From Liolophura sinensis (taxonomy: Eukaryota; Mollusca; Polyplacophora; Chitonida; Chitonidae), in NCBI RefSeq assembly GCF_032854445.1, contig NC_088307.1, positions 1,862,001-1,926,000 on the forward strand: a DNA stretch of 64,000 nt. The letters are read 5' to 3'. The notes below the pieces were generated by a model. That model made no database searches and had not been told where the DNA came from. It was given only the letters and a program-made list of their open reading frames with translations. Position 1 is the first letter of the stretch, and every line of letters begins with the position of its first letter. This document shows, piece after piece, positions 21,556 to 33,242 of this stretch. A program made the position numbers and the translations under genes.

Positions 21556-23019
21556 TACTACTTAATAATGTTGCATATAATATATACAACTACGGCGTTT
21601 ATCTCTCATACGAATAGTAGATATACCCTATTTCCTCAACCTGTTCGCATGTGAACGAGCAATTTTCAATGCAACTTTTGCACATTGTAAATTTAATTTT
21701 GTAGACTGGGTTTTGGTCATTTTCTGGGCTTTACAAAAAGTATAATTTTATCACTCTACACAGCATAATGCCTTCAGAATATGCCTAAATTACGGTATAC
21801 ACAACATATTTATATGGATATTTCATTGACTTTAAAAAATTGTTTATGTGTATCAGGTTTGATTTAGATTTTTCCATTTTCCTTCACTAGAAAAGACTTT
21901 CGCAGAAGACAAATTTCAAAGCAATTACGATGCGTGCCAGGAAATGTTACCAGTAGGTCACCGCTGTGTAGGAGTATTTTGTTGGTCTAGATTTTCGATA
22001 TTTTAGCTCGTGTAATTATAACAGAGCGCACTTTTTATGCCTATAGAGACCCAAATACTTTTTGACGGAATTTTAATCAATACCTCATTTGGCTGTAATT
22101 GCGTGATAACAGAAACCGTTCTGTAAAATCCGTACATCCGAAGATGCAAATAGTCTATATCATAAAGACTAAATAAATACAAGGAAAGGTTTACGATGTT
22201 ATATTATGTATAAAGTGCATTTTGTTATCCTTTAATGCTGATGGCAGAAGCCTATAGACACTCCGTTAAAAAAAAAAGTTTCAGTAAATCGACAATTTTT
22301 TTAATCTTGAAGATGAAAACTACAATTTGGTCGAAATATTGAAACATTAAATATTCGACTTCTCATTTTTTTGAAGTCACTTAGATGGATTAAAATGGAT
22401 TGTCAACAAGAAGTCACATTGAAGAAAACAATGATGCTCTTGAAATTTGGTCGAAACTTGATGACAAGTTGTATTCGACGTGGAAATTACTCATGGACTA
22501 AGAGTATGAAATTTGATTTGGATGCCATGCTTATATAGAACGTCGTCTTCCCCGCATCGGTGAAAACTGGTAAATTCTTCCTTCTTAATTAATTATACGT
22601 GTTGTAAACTTTGTTTACTATTCATACAATTATTTCTTCTATATTTATTTGAAAATAGATGTTTTGGTTATTTTGGAAATATACTCTAGACTGTAGAGTT
22701 TTGCACATCCACATTGATAAGTGTGTCAAGGGTACATAATTTGTGTACATTTAACATTAAAAATTACGCAGCTTGTGTACTGCTGATACACAAATTATGT
22801 GTAAGTGCATTTTTGCCACAATATTGTGTACTATTTGTACACAGTCCTCTTGTATTTCATGGTGTAAAAGTGTTATACGAAAACTGAATAGGACGCGGAC
22901 GGCTAGAATCTATTCAATTTGGCCACAAGACTTCGTCAGTTAAATGCCTTAATCAATCTTACTCTAAACTAGTTTCCTCCAAGCTCGGTGCTGGATGACT
23001 CGTCTTGTAGCTGATCAGC
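21556..23019. other. AT-rich non-coding stretch
   Basis: No gene. One small inverted repeat lies at 22732-22803 (GTACATAATTTGTGTAC against ATACACAAATTATGTGT, 15 of 17 pairs). Otherwise nothing is supported. Confidence 0.45.
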
Positions 23020-23520
23020 TAGTTAGCATGAATAGTCACGTCCATTCGCCAACGCCCTTCTAAATGCAGGTGTGCTGTGGCTAGGGGAGATCACGTGATC
23101 TAATCATACCTGAAAGGTGTGTAAGTTTACTCAGACGATTTGTGAGAAGTCTCCTAAACAGTTTCCATCCGGACGGACTTAATCGACGCTTCCGAGCCTG
23201 AATGACTGTGTACTCAGAGGGTCCTCTCCGCTTAAACCCGCGGTGAGCAATTTTAATATAACCAACTTAGAGCCCCGCAGTGAATATGCTAATGCGTCCC
23301 ATTGGCAGATGGATATTAACCACTCTCTCGCTGGAAACCATTGATTTATCTTATTTAATAGGAAAAGCGAAGACAGTACACGCGTGGAATTGAACTCTTT
23401 TGAAGAATTGCCTGCCAGGTCTAATTTCCGCGTGGAAGCAGTGACGTCACAGTTATGGCTCCACGTCTTCCGGATATGAAACGCAACCGGAAGAGAAACT
23501 CTTAAATTTAGTCAGTCCAA
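23020..23520. promoter_or_regulatory. Regulatory-looking island
   Basis: A stretch with many transcription-factor-like words and no open frame: a POU-type ATGCTAAT at about 23287, CAGATGG and CCATTG nearby, and a full CRE palindrome TGACGTCA at 23442-23449. It also has GATCACGTGATC at about 23090, a 12-bp palindrome around a CACGTG E-box. Inferred only. Confidence 0.28.
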
Positions 23521-23635
23521 ACACAAGAGAAGGCCTGCGAATAAATAAACAGATTCTGGTACCAGTAAAACCTAATTTTCTTTTCTGCATAACATTGATA
23601 ATCAGGACTAGCATGATTCCTTTATACTGACTTTT

Positions 23636-23950
23636 GAGGCTGTTACCATGTTACCATATATAGGCTATGTCCATGACTGTTACCATGTTACCATATATAG
23701 GCTATGCCCATGACTGTTATCACGTTAACACATATAGGCTATGTTCATGATTATTACCATGCTATCAGATATAGGCTATGTCCATGACTGTTACCATGTT
23801 ATCAGATATAGGCTATGTCCATGACTGTTACCATGTTACCATATATAGGCTATGTCCATGACTGTTACCATGTTACCATACATAGGCTATGTCCATGACT
23901 GTTACCATGTTACCATATATAGGCTATGTCCATGACTGTTACCATGTCAA
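23636..23950. repeat. 37-bp tandem array, about 8.5 copies
   Basis: Units contain TGTTACCATGTTACCATATA and GGCTATGTCCATGAC. Successive TGTTACCATG anchors (23641, 23678) are 37 bp apart. Copies are nearly identical, so the array is young. Confidence 0.95.
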
Positions 23951-24045
23951 GCAGGAAGAAGGTCATCAAAAATCATATATGATTCCTTCTTCACTACAGT
24001 TGAAAACATGAGTTTAAAATTGTCAATTTTATTTTTTCATCAACT

Positions 24046-24097
24046 GGTATTTTTGGTCATACTCGAGAATATTTCACTTCTACAATGGCAGAGGTGT
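24046..24097 (-). repeat. SINE family 1, short 3' fragment
   Basis: On the + strand it reads GTATTTTTGGTCATACTCGA and GAATATTTCACTTCTACAAT, a diverged form of the family-1 3' core. Confidence 0.55.
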
Positions 24098-24415
24098 TCA
24101 TAAGTAGATGAATTAGCTACACAGGTGCAGATATTTGCTAGAGTCAGGCCCCAACCCTGACCGCGATTACATCCCAGCATATAGTATCAACAGATACACA
24201 AACACATGACAGTATTTGGAGATGGCTTTTTTGTAATTATATTTATTTTAAAACGAACGATAAATACACCACAGGAAGACAAATTTACATAAATCAATGT
24301 TAATACATGTTTACGTTTCTGGAACGTTATACTTAAGCCCTTCGCGGATTACAAAATAAACATGATTTTAAAAAGACATGAATAGCAATACAAGTGTTTC
24401 CTGTGCGGGTAATCA

Positions 24416-24676
24416 CACTCAAAAAATTTATCTCTTAAATTTAATAGAAATTCTGCTGCCTGAGTAATTCTAGGTCGTATTCTGTTATTATAACACAATA
24501 TTCTGTCGTATTCAACATAACATCCTGTTAGTCAAATACAATGGATATGTTGAAATACTGTTATATTTGTGTTGTAAATAATAATAAGAAAATAATCTGC
24601 TGCAAGAACAGAATACATTTAAACATCACTCAGATAATAGATTTTTGATAAAATTTAACAGATTAATTTTTCAGTG
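24416..24676. mobile_element. MITE family copy 1, long inverted repeats
   Basis: The left end CACTCAAAAAATTTATCTCT pairs with the reverse complement of the right end CACTGAAAAATTAATCTGTT. The match continues for about 60 bp, including TGAGTRAT and GTATTCTGTT. The same element occurs at 62689-62919, and its left terminus again at 62518. The interior is AT-rich and non-coding. Confidence 0.75.
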
Positions 24677-26525
24677 CACGTTATAACTAGCGGTGAACAT
24701 AAACCAAGAACGTTTAAAGCTATACAGGCCGAATGCCAAGGACCATTAACGATTTGTCAATATAGCGAGGTAAAGTTTATTGCCGATTCCGTATATATAG
24801 GTGACCAATTTACGCGGGAAACCTGTCGCGAAATAACAGCCTTCATTTAAGACCATATCAATCATTCACTTTTCTTACACACTAACTACGAACTGTTTGT
24901 TGATTCCGTTATATTGAAAGTCGTATACAGCTAGAGTTATTTCCCCCAGGGCCTGCCCGTAGTTTGCTCAGCATGTGTAAAGGTGCGGTTGCGCATGTTC
25001 CCTGCTTTACCGCATTACAGTGATCGTTATGTGTCATTGGGTTTAAATGAATGAATGATTACGGCTTAATGTCACATCGGTAATATTTCAGCCGTATGTC
25101 GTGGTGATCACTGGTTTGAAGACACCCTCATGGTGCTATTCTCGTTGCTCGAGACAAATAGTCGGTATAAATCTGCATATCTTACAACTGTCTATCACAG
25201 TGATGCACTTGGAATGGTATCTCGTGAAGACAGATTTGGACAAAGGTCAATAAGGGTGATGCATTTGGAATGGTATCTCGTAAAGACAGATTTTGACATT
25301 TATGGAGAATACACTGAAATCTGTAATGGTATACGCTATTACACCATTCACAACTTGTAAATGGCACTAAAACAAGTACAGCACTCTTTATATTTGAATA
25401 GGATTTTAACTGATTTACCTGGAATATTTTGTTAACCGAACAAAATTCTTCACAAAAGTCTTCTTAGTAAACGATTAGAAAATTTGACCAAAGGGTATAC
25501 TTAACCGGCTTTGTGGTGCTTCTATGCACGGCCTCCGATTAATTCCACCCATCTATATCAATATAGGTATTAAAGCATTCAGTTCGTTGTGGTATGAAAT
25601 ATGTGCCACGTGCACTTACGTTTTCTTTTTGGGGGGGGTGGGTGAGGGCGTTGCCAGGGGGTAATGTTTTAATAACTTTGTGAAGTTTAGCAATCGAGAA
25701 GTATTTTGAACCTTTTTGTTGCTGCTTTTTTTACATACATGCCGGTATATATAACGACTTTGTGACATTCAAAATGATATTAGATCTCTGATTGTCCGGA
25801 GGGCTTTAGCAGCCGGAGAGAAAATATAGTTCAAAAAATATCCGAGATATTTTACAAACACTGACGAAAATCTCATCTCCAGATTTCATTTACGGCCGCT
25901 GAGTGGGTCTTGTGAGTGTTTGGTTTGGCGGGTAGGGGCGTCAGAAGCGGATATTTGACTGGGTAAGGGTCCTTAGGGGATGAGGGCAATGGACAGGACT
26001 GTTTCCCTCGGGGTGGTGTCGAGGTAAAGGGAGTGTTGACGGTTAGCAAATACTATAACAGTTTCGGCACGCGATATTAAAATTCAGACGTTCGCCCATT
26101 GCACACGTCTTGCATAGCGAACCGAGGTGATGAATCCGAGCTGGGCAGGGAAGAAACGCGATCAATGCCATTGATTACAAAGAAAATATTGTTCCTGTGT
26201 TCAGAGTGATTTGTTCCTGTTCGACGATTTTTTTTTAAAGAAGGATTTGATATTAATGACAGTATGGCATAAATTGAAGGAAGAATATCAAAGATTATAG
26301 TAGCTATAAATCTATTTTGATTTCAAAAACATCTTTTACTGTTTTAGTTCACTTGAATTTTTAATTTTGTGCGAACAGGTTTTGTGTTTACAGTGTGTTG
26401 GAGACATTTGATCTGTCCAACAAATCAGATTGTCTGTTTTGAATAATCGTCTGCTTCCCCCTGGCTGTGCTCACATAGACGAGCTTAATATATCAAGGAA
26501 ATATATCATTGAGCTCTGTCTCAAT
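24677..26525. other. Non-coding, two minor repeats
   Basis: A 57-bp duplication occurs at 25200-25299 (TGGAATGGTATCTCGT twice). At 25047-25115 there is a fragment (GATTACGGCTTAATGTCACA) that looks like part of a third dispersed repeat. A G run lies at 25631-25638. No gene is supported. Confidence 0.45.
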
Positions 26526-26705
26526 ATTTATTTATTTATTTATTTGATTGGTGTTTTGTGCCGTACTCAAGAATATTTCCCTTATACGACGGCGGCCAGC
26601 ATCATGGTGGGAGGTAACCGGGCACAACCCGGAGGAAACCCCCGACCATCAGCAGGTTGCTGCAAGACCTTCCCACTTACTTACTACGCAATACCTGGAT
26701 GAACT
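26526..26705 (-). repeat. SINE family 1, 3' two-thirds
   Basis: AAAT-type tail at 26526, then GATTGGTGTTTTGTGCCGTA, CAAGAATATTTCCCTTATAC and ACCATCAGCAGGTTGCTGCA. The head is missing. Confidence 0.92.
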
Positions 26706-26882
26706 ATAGTCCCAAAAATCACCTTTTATCCTTTTATTACACACTGATGGAAAAGTTTAGGTCAACTGACTCAGAAATCTGAGTTATATAACTGAGCTAA
26801 AACTGAGTAAAATGACCAGATTAAAATGTGAGCTTTCCGACTAACCATGTGCGTCAAAATATATTTAAAAAATCACATTCCG

Positions 26883-27066
26883 ACCCGTTCGGTATAGCCT
26901 AATGGCCAGAATGTCCGCTTCGAAGCCTGGATTCCTTTGACATGATACAGTGATGGTGGTACTTTTGCGGCAAGAAGACGCAGTAGGAAAGAAGCCCCAA
27001 GCATACATACATACATACATATATACATATGTAGGAACATATAAACATACATATACACACATACAT
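26883..27066 (+). repeat. tRNA-like repeat with ATAC microsatellite tail
   Basis: The head GGTATAGCCTAATGGCCAGA and GTCCGCTTCGAAGC recalls the family-2 SINE head. It is followed by about 70 bp of body and then by (ATAC)n/(ATAT)n from 27001. It is probably a third SINE type or a chimera. No other copy was recognised in the window. Confidence 0.4.
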
Positions 27067-27217
27067 CCAAAGCCGTCACAGCGCTATGTACGTTAAGTGT
27101 ATTTTCCATGGAGACGTAACTCTTCATTGTAGGTTTTTATGGACGTTACACGTGATGCATTCTGCGATCGCTTTGTAAACCTGCCCAGCAGAGCAGATAC
27201 AATAAGCGCAATCGGTA

Positions 27218-27425
27218 TTTCAGGGTCTCGCGAGTTCGCGTAGGTATCGGCGAGACAGGTTGGGGCTTTCACAAGCTACCGCAGCTAAAAGGCATGATTT
27301 TACGTTATGCGCCAACGGTGCCGTCGAGTCGACAGACAGATGTATATTCAATCTAGCAACTGCCGTAAAATAACATCTTTTATCTACGTTAGCTTGTCTC
27401 GCGTGGACTTGCGAGACCCCTGAAA
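27218..27425. mobile_element. MITE-like element, 208 bp
   Basis: The left end TTTCAGGGTCTCGCGAGTTC pairs with the reverse complement of the right end TTTCAGGGGTCTCGCAAGTC, extending to about 30 bp including GCGAGACA. The interior is non-coding. No duplicated target site is obvious. Confidence 0.6.
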
Positions 27426-29130
27426 CGTGGATTGGGATTATTTGCATAGGCCATGTGTAGATATGTTAAGACATATACGTCAGCCAAGTATAAATGCATG
27501 ATCCTCATGACTGCACCGATCTCACGTACGAATTTGTCGATTTGGCAGATGAAGCCAATGTGTTGTCATGGTCCCAAGAAACAACGCCGTGTATTAATAC
27601 ACGTAGTATACGCACACAGCTCAAGGCGACGGTCTCAGAAGACTGTTCTAAGCAATTGATTTTATTTTAAGATATCACTTTGCGTATGCCTGTGAAAGTG
27701 ATGAACGTCAATCAGATATTAATTGACGACATTTCGGTCAGGTCGAACGTAACCTCTGACCTATGATATTATCCCGCTTGGTCTCACTTTCGAATTCATC
27801 GAGATTTAACGACCAGGCTGTCCAATCAAAGCTGTCGACAGTTCCAAGCACTGGTTCTGAAAGCTCAGTAATTTATCGCACCTCGAAATATTTCTCATCA
27901 GCAATCTGAGAGTCGAATCCTCGATCAGAGAATCAGATGGAGACAAATTAGTGCCAGTTTGACACCGGAGACATCTATCACAGACGCTCGCAGGCGGGTG
28001 GGTCGGAGGGAAACTGGAATCTGTCAACACGATGAGAAGAGCAGACGATAATTCAAACGCTGCGAGACAACCGATGAGGGAGAGTTTTGTACAGGTATTG
28101 ACACGTCAGGTGTGAGCCACCGAGGACGTCTGCCAATATGACACATAGAGGGCGCTGCGGTGATACCGGATACGCCGCTATTTATCAAATGAAACGCGAT
28201 GCAGACAGGCAGACAAGTGATTTTACTGATGGCGCACGCTGTGTGTTTATCTTCGGATTGTAATTATGAGGCAGGTGTGTGTTTAATTTGATGCGCAAAC
28301 AGTTTGCAGCTTTTGGGAAATGTCTAGAGAAAAAATATTGCCATGGAAAAAGGAATAAAGAAACATATGCAACCTTGTGGGATACACGTATATAAACGTA
28401 CGAAGGCACACGCACCGATCGGTGAAAACACACATACACTCGAGTGAAGGACAAATATATGAAAAAATAGAGGTTCACATAAAGCAATGAATTTTGTTTC
28501 TGAAGTTTTCCTGAAGTTTTCTCTTTTAAAGTCCGCTTTCGATATACTCTGAATACCACTTTACGGCGATTGTCGAGTAAGTACAGTATTATATATGTGG
28601 AAGGCTCAGAGCTAAGGCGGGTAACTCCGAAGGCTAAATTTCCAGTCTTGGTACTGGAGGCTGGACATTACCTGGTTGGGGAGTGTGGGGTGTTAGGAGG
28701 GAGGGGTGACGGGGGGGACGTATTGGCCCACTGATTAATCCGTTATAAGTGTACTAAAACTGCCTGTTTCCATACTTTCTTGTGTCTGGTATCTTCGACA
28801 GAGAGCTCTACTCGTGCACCACTATAAATATCGCGGAAAGTGTGTGAGACAGGTCCGTCTGGAAGCGACGTCAGATTCGATTCCAGGACACGAGCTAATA
28901 AATCTGGTATAAAATCGAATATGACGTCCCGTTAATTAAAGTGCATTGTTGACTTTTCTCGTCCAGAAAGAGGAAATTCTCGTTCACAGTGTATGTTTGA
29001 AAATTACTGATCTCGCGTGGTTATGCGTGAAAAGTCGACGCCATGATGCCCTGAATACTGGTCTTCCGTTTCGTGAATCGCCACAATATGGCCAAGATAC
29101 TGCCAAAATGGCGTTGTCCATTCCTTTCAT
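27426..29130. other. Non-coding, with a CTCF-like word
   Basis: No coding frame is supported. TAGAGGGCGCTG at 28146-28157 is a good match to the core recognised by CTCF in animals; a weaker one is at about 29853. A G-rich run lies at 28677-28720. The composition of about 27700-28200 is higher in GC than its surroundings. Confidence 0.35.
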
Positions 29131-29390
29131 TTTCAGTTTTATTTGATTTTATTGACTGGTGTTTTATGCCTCGCACAAGAGTATTTTACTTACACGACGG
29201 CGGCCATCAGTACGGTGGAAGTAAACCGGACAGCTCCCGGGAAAAGCCCACTATCAACCGCAAGTTGCTGGAAGATTTCCGCACGTACGACCAGAGAGGA
29301 AGCCAGCAAGAGCTGGACGAACAGAGAGCGACCGCATTTTGAGAAGCTCGTGGGACTTTGCGCCGCGCTGTAACCACCTAGGCCATGGAT
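29131..29390 (-). repeat. SINE family 1, diverged, near full-length
   Basis: On + it reads TGACTGGTGTTTTATGCCTC, ACACGACGGCGGCCATC and CGCCGCGCTGTAACCACCTA (tRNA-like head at the right end). There are many substitutions relative to 13118-13372. Confidence 0.88.
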
Positions 29391-30054
29391 ACGTGTACAT
29401 TTCTGTTCATGGGCATCTTGCTTCTTTTCATTTGAAGTCCTGTCTTAAATTTGTACGTGAATGCTCCACCATGATTTAGCCGTTAATTTTATCTCACGGC
29501 CATCGTTTTATACAAGCAACAACTCTGTAATATAACCTTAAATACGGATAAAGCGTTATAAAATTCCTGTCGAGGTTGAAATAGTTTCACCTGGTTGTTT
29601 TTATCTTTTACAAATATGAGAGGAGGGAAAAGGTAAATAAGCCTATAGATCTGTGTAGGCGATGTCACCCAATTTGACATTCCTTAAATTGTGAACTTGT
29701 AACAAGGGTAACAAGGATCAAGTACCTTTCAACTTTGAAAACGTGTTAACATGGTGCTTTCGTTGCCGTTGTCACCCGCTTCGCGTGCCCCCCTCTGGGT
29801 GGCCTCTTACCTAGACAAGAGAGAGAGAGAACAATTTTCTACATAGCATATTGGCGCAAGAGAGGGCGCTCTTTTAGGGCTGATTTGTTACTAGCTTTAA
29901 GTCAGGGATCGAGACATCCGAAATCACATTGTCAAAACTACTGCGCGTGACACCCTAACGCAATGCACATAAAGGGCCTGAATTTTTTTTTTTTAATTTT
30001 ATGTGTGACGAATGATTTCTTACTGTTTACGTGGTAAGGTCAACCAGGAAGTTT
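29391..30054. other. Non-coding stretch, nothing recognised
   Basis: A GAGAGAGAGA run lies at 29820-29830 and a T run at about 29984. No gene or family recognised. Confidence 0.4.
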
Positions 30055-30135
30055 TGGGTGGTCCGTTGCTGTGTCCAGTTTCCTCCCACCATAATACTGA
30101 CCGGCCTTGTGTAATCATATAAATAATAAATAAAC
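30055..30135 (+). repeat. SINE family 1, decayed 3' fragment
   Basis: TCCAGTTTCCTCCCACCATA and ATACTGACCGGCC followed by a short AAATAAATAAA tail. Confidence 0.6.
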
Positions 30136-30391
30136 GTCGTCACAGGTGTACTAGTACTATAACACTTTCTTACTGAATTCACTGGTTTATATTACTACGT
30201 TCCGGAACATAGTGTGCAACGCTTTAGTTTTAAGAATGCAGCAGCTTGAATTAGATTTTACTTTATCGAGGAATTTTAAATCCCGGTATAATGCAAAAAT
30301 AATAAGTTTGTGAAAATTCAAAGGAATACGTAATTCACTTGCATGACGAGCTTAATATTCCCACCAATCATTTTATTTCATACTTTTGTTT

Positions 30392-30480
30392 GTTTGTGTT
30401 TTTTTTTTTTGTTTTGTTTTGTTTTTTTTTGTTTTTTGTTTTTGTTTTTTTTTTTGTTTTGTTTTTTGTTTTGTTTTTGG
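30392..30480. repeat. Low-complexity T/G tract
   Basis: Runs of T8-T10 separated by single G residues over about 90 bp. Simple sequence only; the frames across it are meaningless. Confidence 0.95.
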
Positions 30481-31889
30481 TTGTTTTTATTTGATCTGTT
30501 TGTTTGTTTTTGTAGACATTCGTCATTTGCTTGAAGTATAAAACCTTTTCCTGTGTAGCTGTGCAAATCTGTCATATCATATTACGCAGAGTCATGAGAC
30601 GCCTACCAGTCACAGTTGATTGACACTTTCCCGAACACTCCTCGCGCTCCCTTTCCACCAAGCACTTTTGGTGCTAAGCGAAACGCCGGACATTTTTGAG
30701 GAGCGAGAGTTTGATTTGCTCTTGACCATGATGGCGGACATTTTTGTGATTCGTTTTTCACTGATCAAATCCCTCTCTTGTCTCGAACTGTGAAAACAGG
30801 CAAACATTCGCCAGGACGGTCATAAAACTTCAAAGACTTCTCCGTCAATTGCCGGACTATTTTTATACGAAACCTTGGCTACTGTCTTTGATCATAAAAT
30901 ACAGTCACGAGACGAGTGAAACTCTTGTTTACCTCCACACAGAAGAGTTTATTTGAGTTTTGAGTAAACTCGTCAGGTTCACGAATGTCTCCATATCGTG
31001 TCGAAATATGGGGTGATTTTTTTATAGCACTTTCTCCTCCCCATACCCCATGCCAAAATGATTTGCCAATGAAAACATAAAACATATACGCAAGTATAAG
31101 CCTATACCGCTGATAACATGGCCTTCAAATATATGCTTATTTTGTTGTTTCTTCCCCCACTCTTATTAATGTTTCTGTAGTTCACTGGTTGTTTTTCAAT
31201 ATCGTGGCTTAAAATGAGGCGATTTTTTAACACTGACCTTCATCCCGAAGAGTTTGCCAAGCATAATTATTTCTCTATAAAAATAGTATCGTATCTGAAG
31301 ACTATTATACTCGGCTCAACTCTTAGTAGTCACACAAATGTCACAGTCAAATACTCTATTTCTTCTTTCGCTACATAAAATTGTTTGTCTTTGAATTCGT
31401 CTTGTACAAGCGCGTTGGTCAAAGGCGCGTGATTACGTTAAATGTAACTGTTCTTTTGATTTTATTTCAGTATATTTTGTGAGCAAGCTTTTTGCACTAT
31501 ATTCTTTGAAGACTAAAAGGACAAAATTTTGTGATACTATAAACCAATTTAAATTTTTATGTCTGTGTGTTTAGGGGTTTACATATTGATCGTCGAATTA
31601 GCATATTACTATTCAGTTGTTCAATTTAGCAAATATGGAAATTTCGTAAACCACATTACAAGCTCTCGAGTTAATAAACTGAACACTACACACAATTTCA
31701 TGGTCACGACATCGGCTTATAATTGATACAAAGTACAGGTATATTAATTAAAAACAGATGACTATTAGTTTACATGGCAACTCCATTCCATGGAATGATT
31801 TGCGCCAAGGCAATAAGATGTGTTCAGGGACTTAGGCTACTTAATCAACCGTAATCAATCCATAGAGAACTTTTGCCACAATGCCGTAG
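30481..31889. other. AT-rich non-coding stretch
   Basis: No gene, RNA or repeat family recognised on either strand. Confidence 0.4.
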
Positions 31890-32510
31890 CCTAAAGTATG
31901 TGGATCCTACATAAATAATTCCCCACAGATTTAAAAAGTAAACTTGCATTTTTCGGTGGACAAAGCACACTCCTTAGAGTTGGGTTAACAATACCAACGT
32001 GTACAAGGTCAGAAAAGAAGATTTGTCTCCGGTGTACTGCGGACACACGAGTAAAACATGATGGTATCCTCAGCTTGACAAACATTACACAGATCTGAAT
32101 CTCTTACCTTGAATCTTTTTAAGTAGCTATTAACTGGGAGATGTCCTGACCGAAGTCGGAAAGATTTCTGCCTTTCCGCTAGAAAAGGAAAACGGCAGGC
32201 TGTTGTGAAGTTTGACAACAGGGTTAAATGAGTGATAAAAACTACCCCTCTCTGAAGCGCCCCACTCCGTCTACCATAGTTTAAATGATAATGACTTTAC
32301 TTCATTTAGGGCCTCGGATATTGTTAGTTTGAGATCTGAGGTAACATAAGGTAGCCTTAGGGCTCGTTTGGCTAATCTGTCTACTCGTTCATTACCAGGC
32401 ACGGTGATTGTGTTCATGTGGTATAACATATGTAATAAGCTGCTCCTGTAATAACACGACCGTACACAGATTGTATTACACAAGCAGTAGTCAGGTAGAA
32501 AGTCACGGTG
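31890..32510 (-). pseudogene. LINE ORF2 C-terminal remnant (RNase H and tail)
   Basis: Two broken - strand frames join in order. The first (32271-32483) contains TVPGNERVDRLAKRAL, the end of the RNase H domain carried by Jockey/I/R1-type non-LTR retrotransposons. The second (32009-32218) contains RLRSGHLPVNSYLKRFKVRD and then C-x2-C, the cysteine-containing tail typical of the same proteins. A frame break separates them, and reverse transcriptase and endonuclease are absent. It is a 5'-truncated, dead copy. The C-terminal tail and any 3' UTR run down towards 31890. Confidence 0.75.
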
Positions 32511-32579
32511 TTCGTGTTGGTGTAATCATGTGTCAGACTGTTGGTGGTTAAATCTATTTATATTAAGATCGGACACTGT

Positions 32580-32920
32580 TACAACTCCTTCATGAGCTAA
32601 TATAGGACTCCATTCATCCAATCAATAGCGATCAACAATCGATGGTACCACACCTGGTCATACTGACGATTAAACTAAAGCGCGTGTCCACCTGGTAACA
32701 TTCTCCCACGTGTGTCAGTATAAAGGTGTGGAAGTTACCCACCAGAGCTTGACACGGACGATATCCACCTGATACCTGAGCGCTTTGATCTTAGCCGCCA
32801 GGTGGGCTGTAATCGAATTAGCAGGTTAATATTCCCTCCACAGGACCTTGATCAATTCTCACCTGTAGGACGAGGTTGTGCGTGCATCGTGTACACCCGG
32901 TGAGAATGGCAGTCAGTCAT
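32580..32920. promoter_or_regulatory. E-box cluster, candidate enhancer
   Basis: CACCTG or CAGGTG occurs at 32651, 32689, 32766, 32799 and 32860, plus CACGTG at 32707. By chance one CACCTG (either strand) is expected per about 2 kb. Snail/Scratch and bHLH E-protein factors bind such sites. No open frame covers the segment. It looks like compact regulatory DNA, but that is inference. Confidence 0.35.
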
Positions 32921-33084
32921 GTGGAAAATTTCATTTTGTTGCTTCTCACATCACCCTTCCGTGACTGCTTTGATTTATTGATTGGTTGATTATTGATTTG
33001 GAGTGACAGGTTTATTGGGAGTCACTGATGTATGCATACATATAGGTATAAGATCGGTAAATTGATTAACCAAGTTGCCGAGAG

Positions 33085-33242
33085 ATCAAATTCCGCTCAT
33101 GTTGGCTTCCTCTCCAGTCACGTGGGAAGGTCTGCCAGCAGCTAGCAGAGTCCGGTTTCCTCCCTCAGTAGTACTGGCTACTTGTATAAGCGACATTTCC
33201 TTGAATACGACATAAAGCAATAATCAAATAAATAAATAAGTA
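33085..33242 (+). repeat. SINE family 1, diverged
   Basis: GCTCATGTTGGCTTCCTCTC, GTGGGAAGGTCTGCCAGCAG and an AAATAAATAAATAAG tail. The 5' head is not recognisable. Confidence 0.8.

Noticed and set aside
31141-31700. Possible exons in AT-rich DNA upstream of the LINE remnant
   Set aside because: No frame longer than expected by chance and no splice signals pairing with it.
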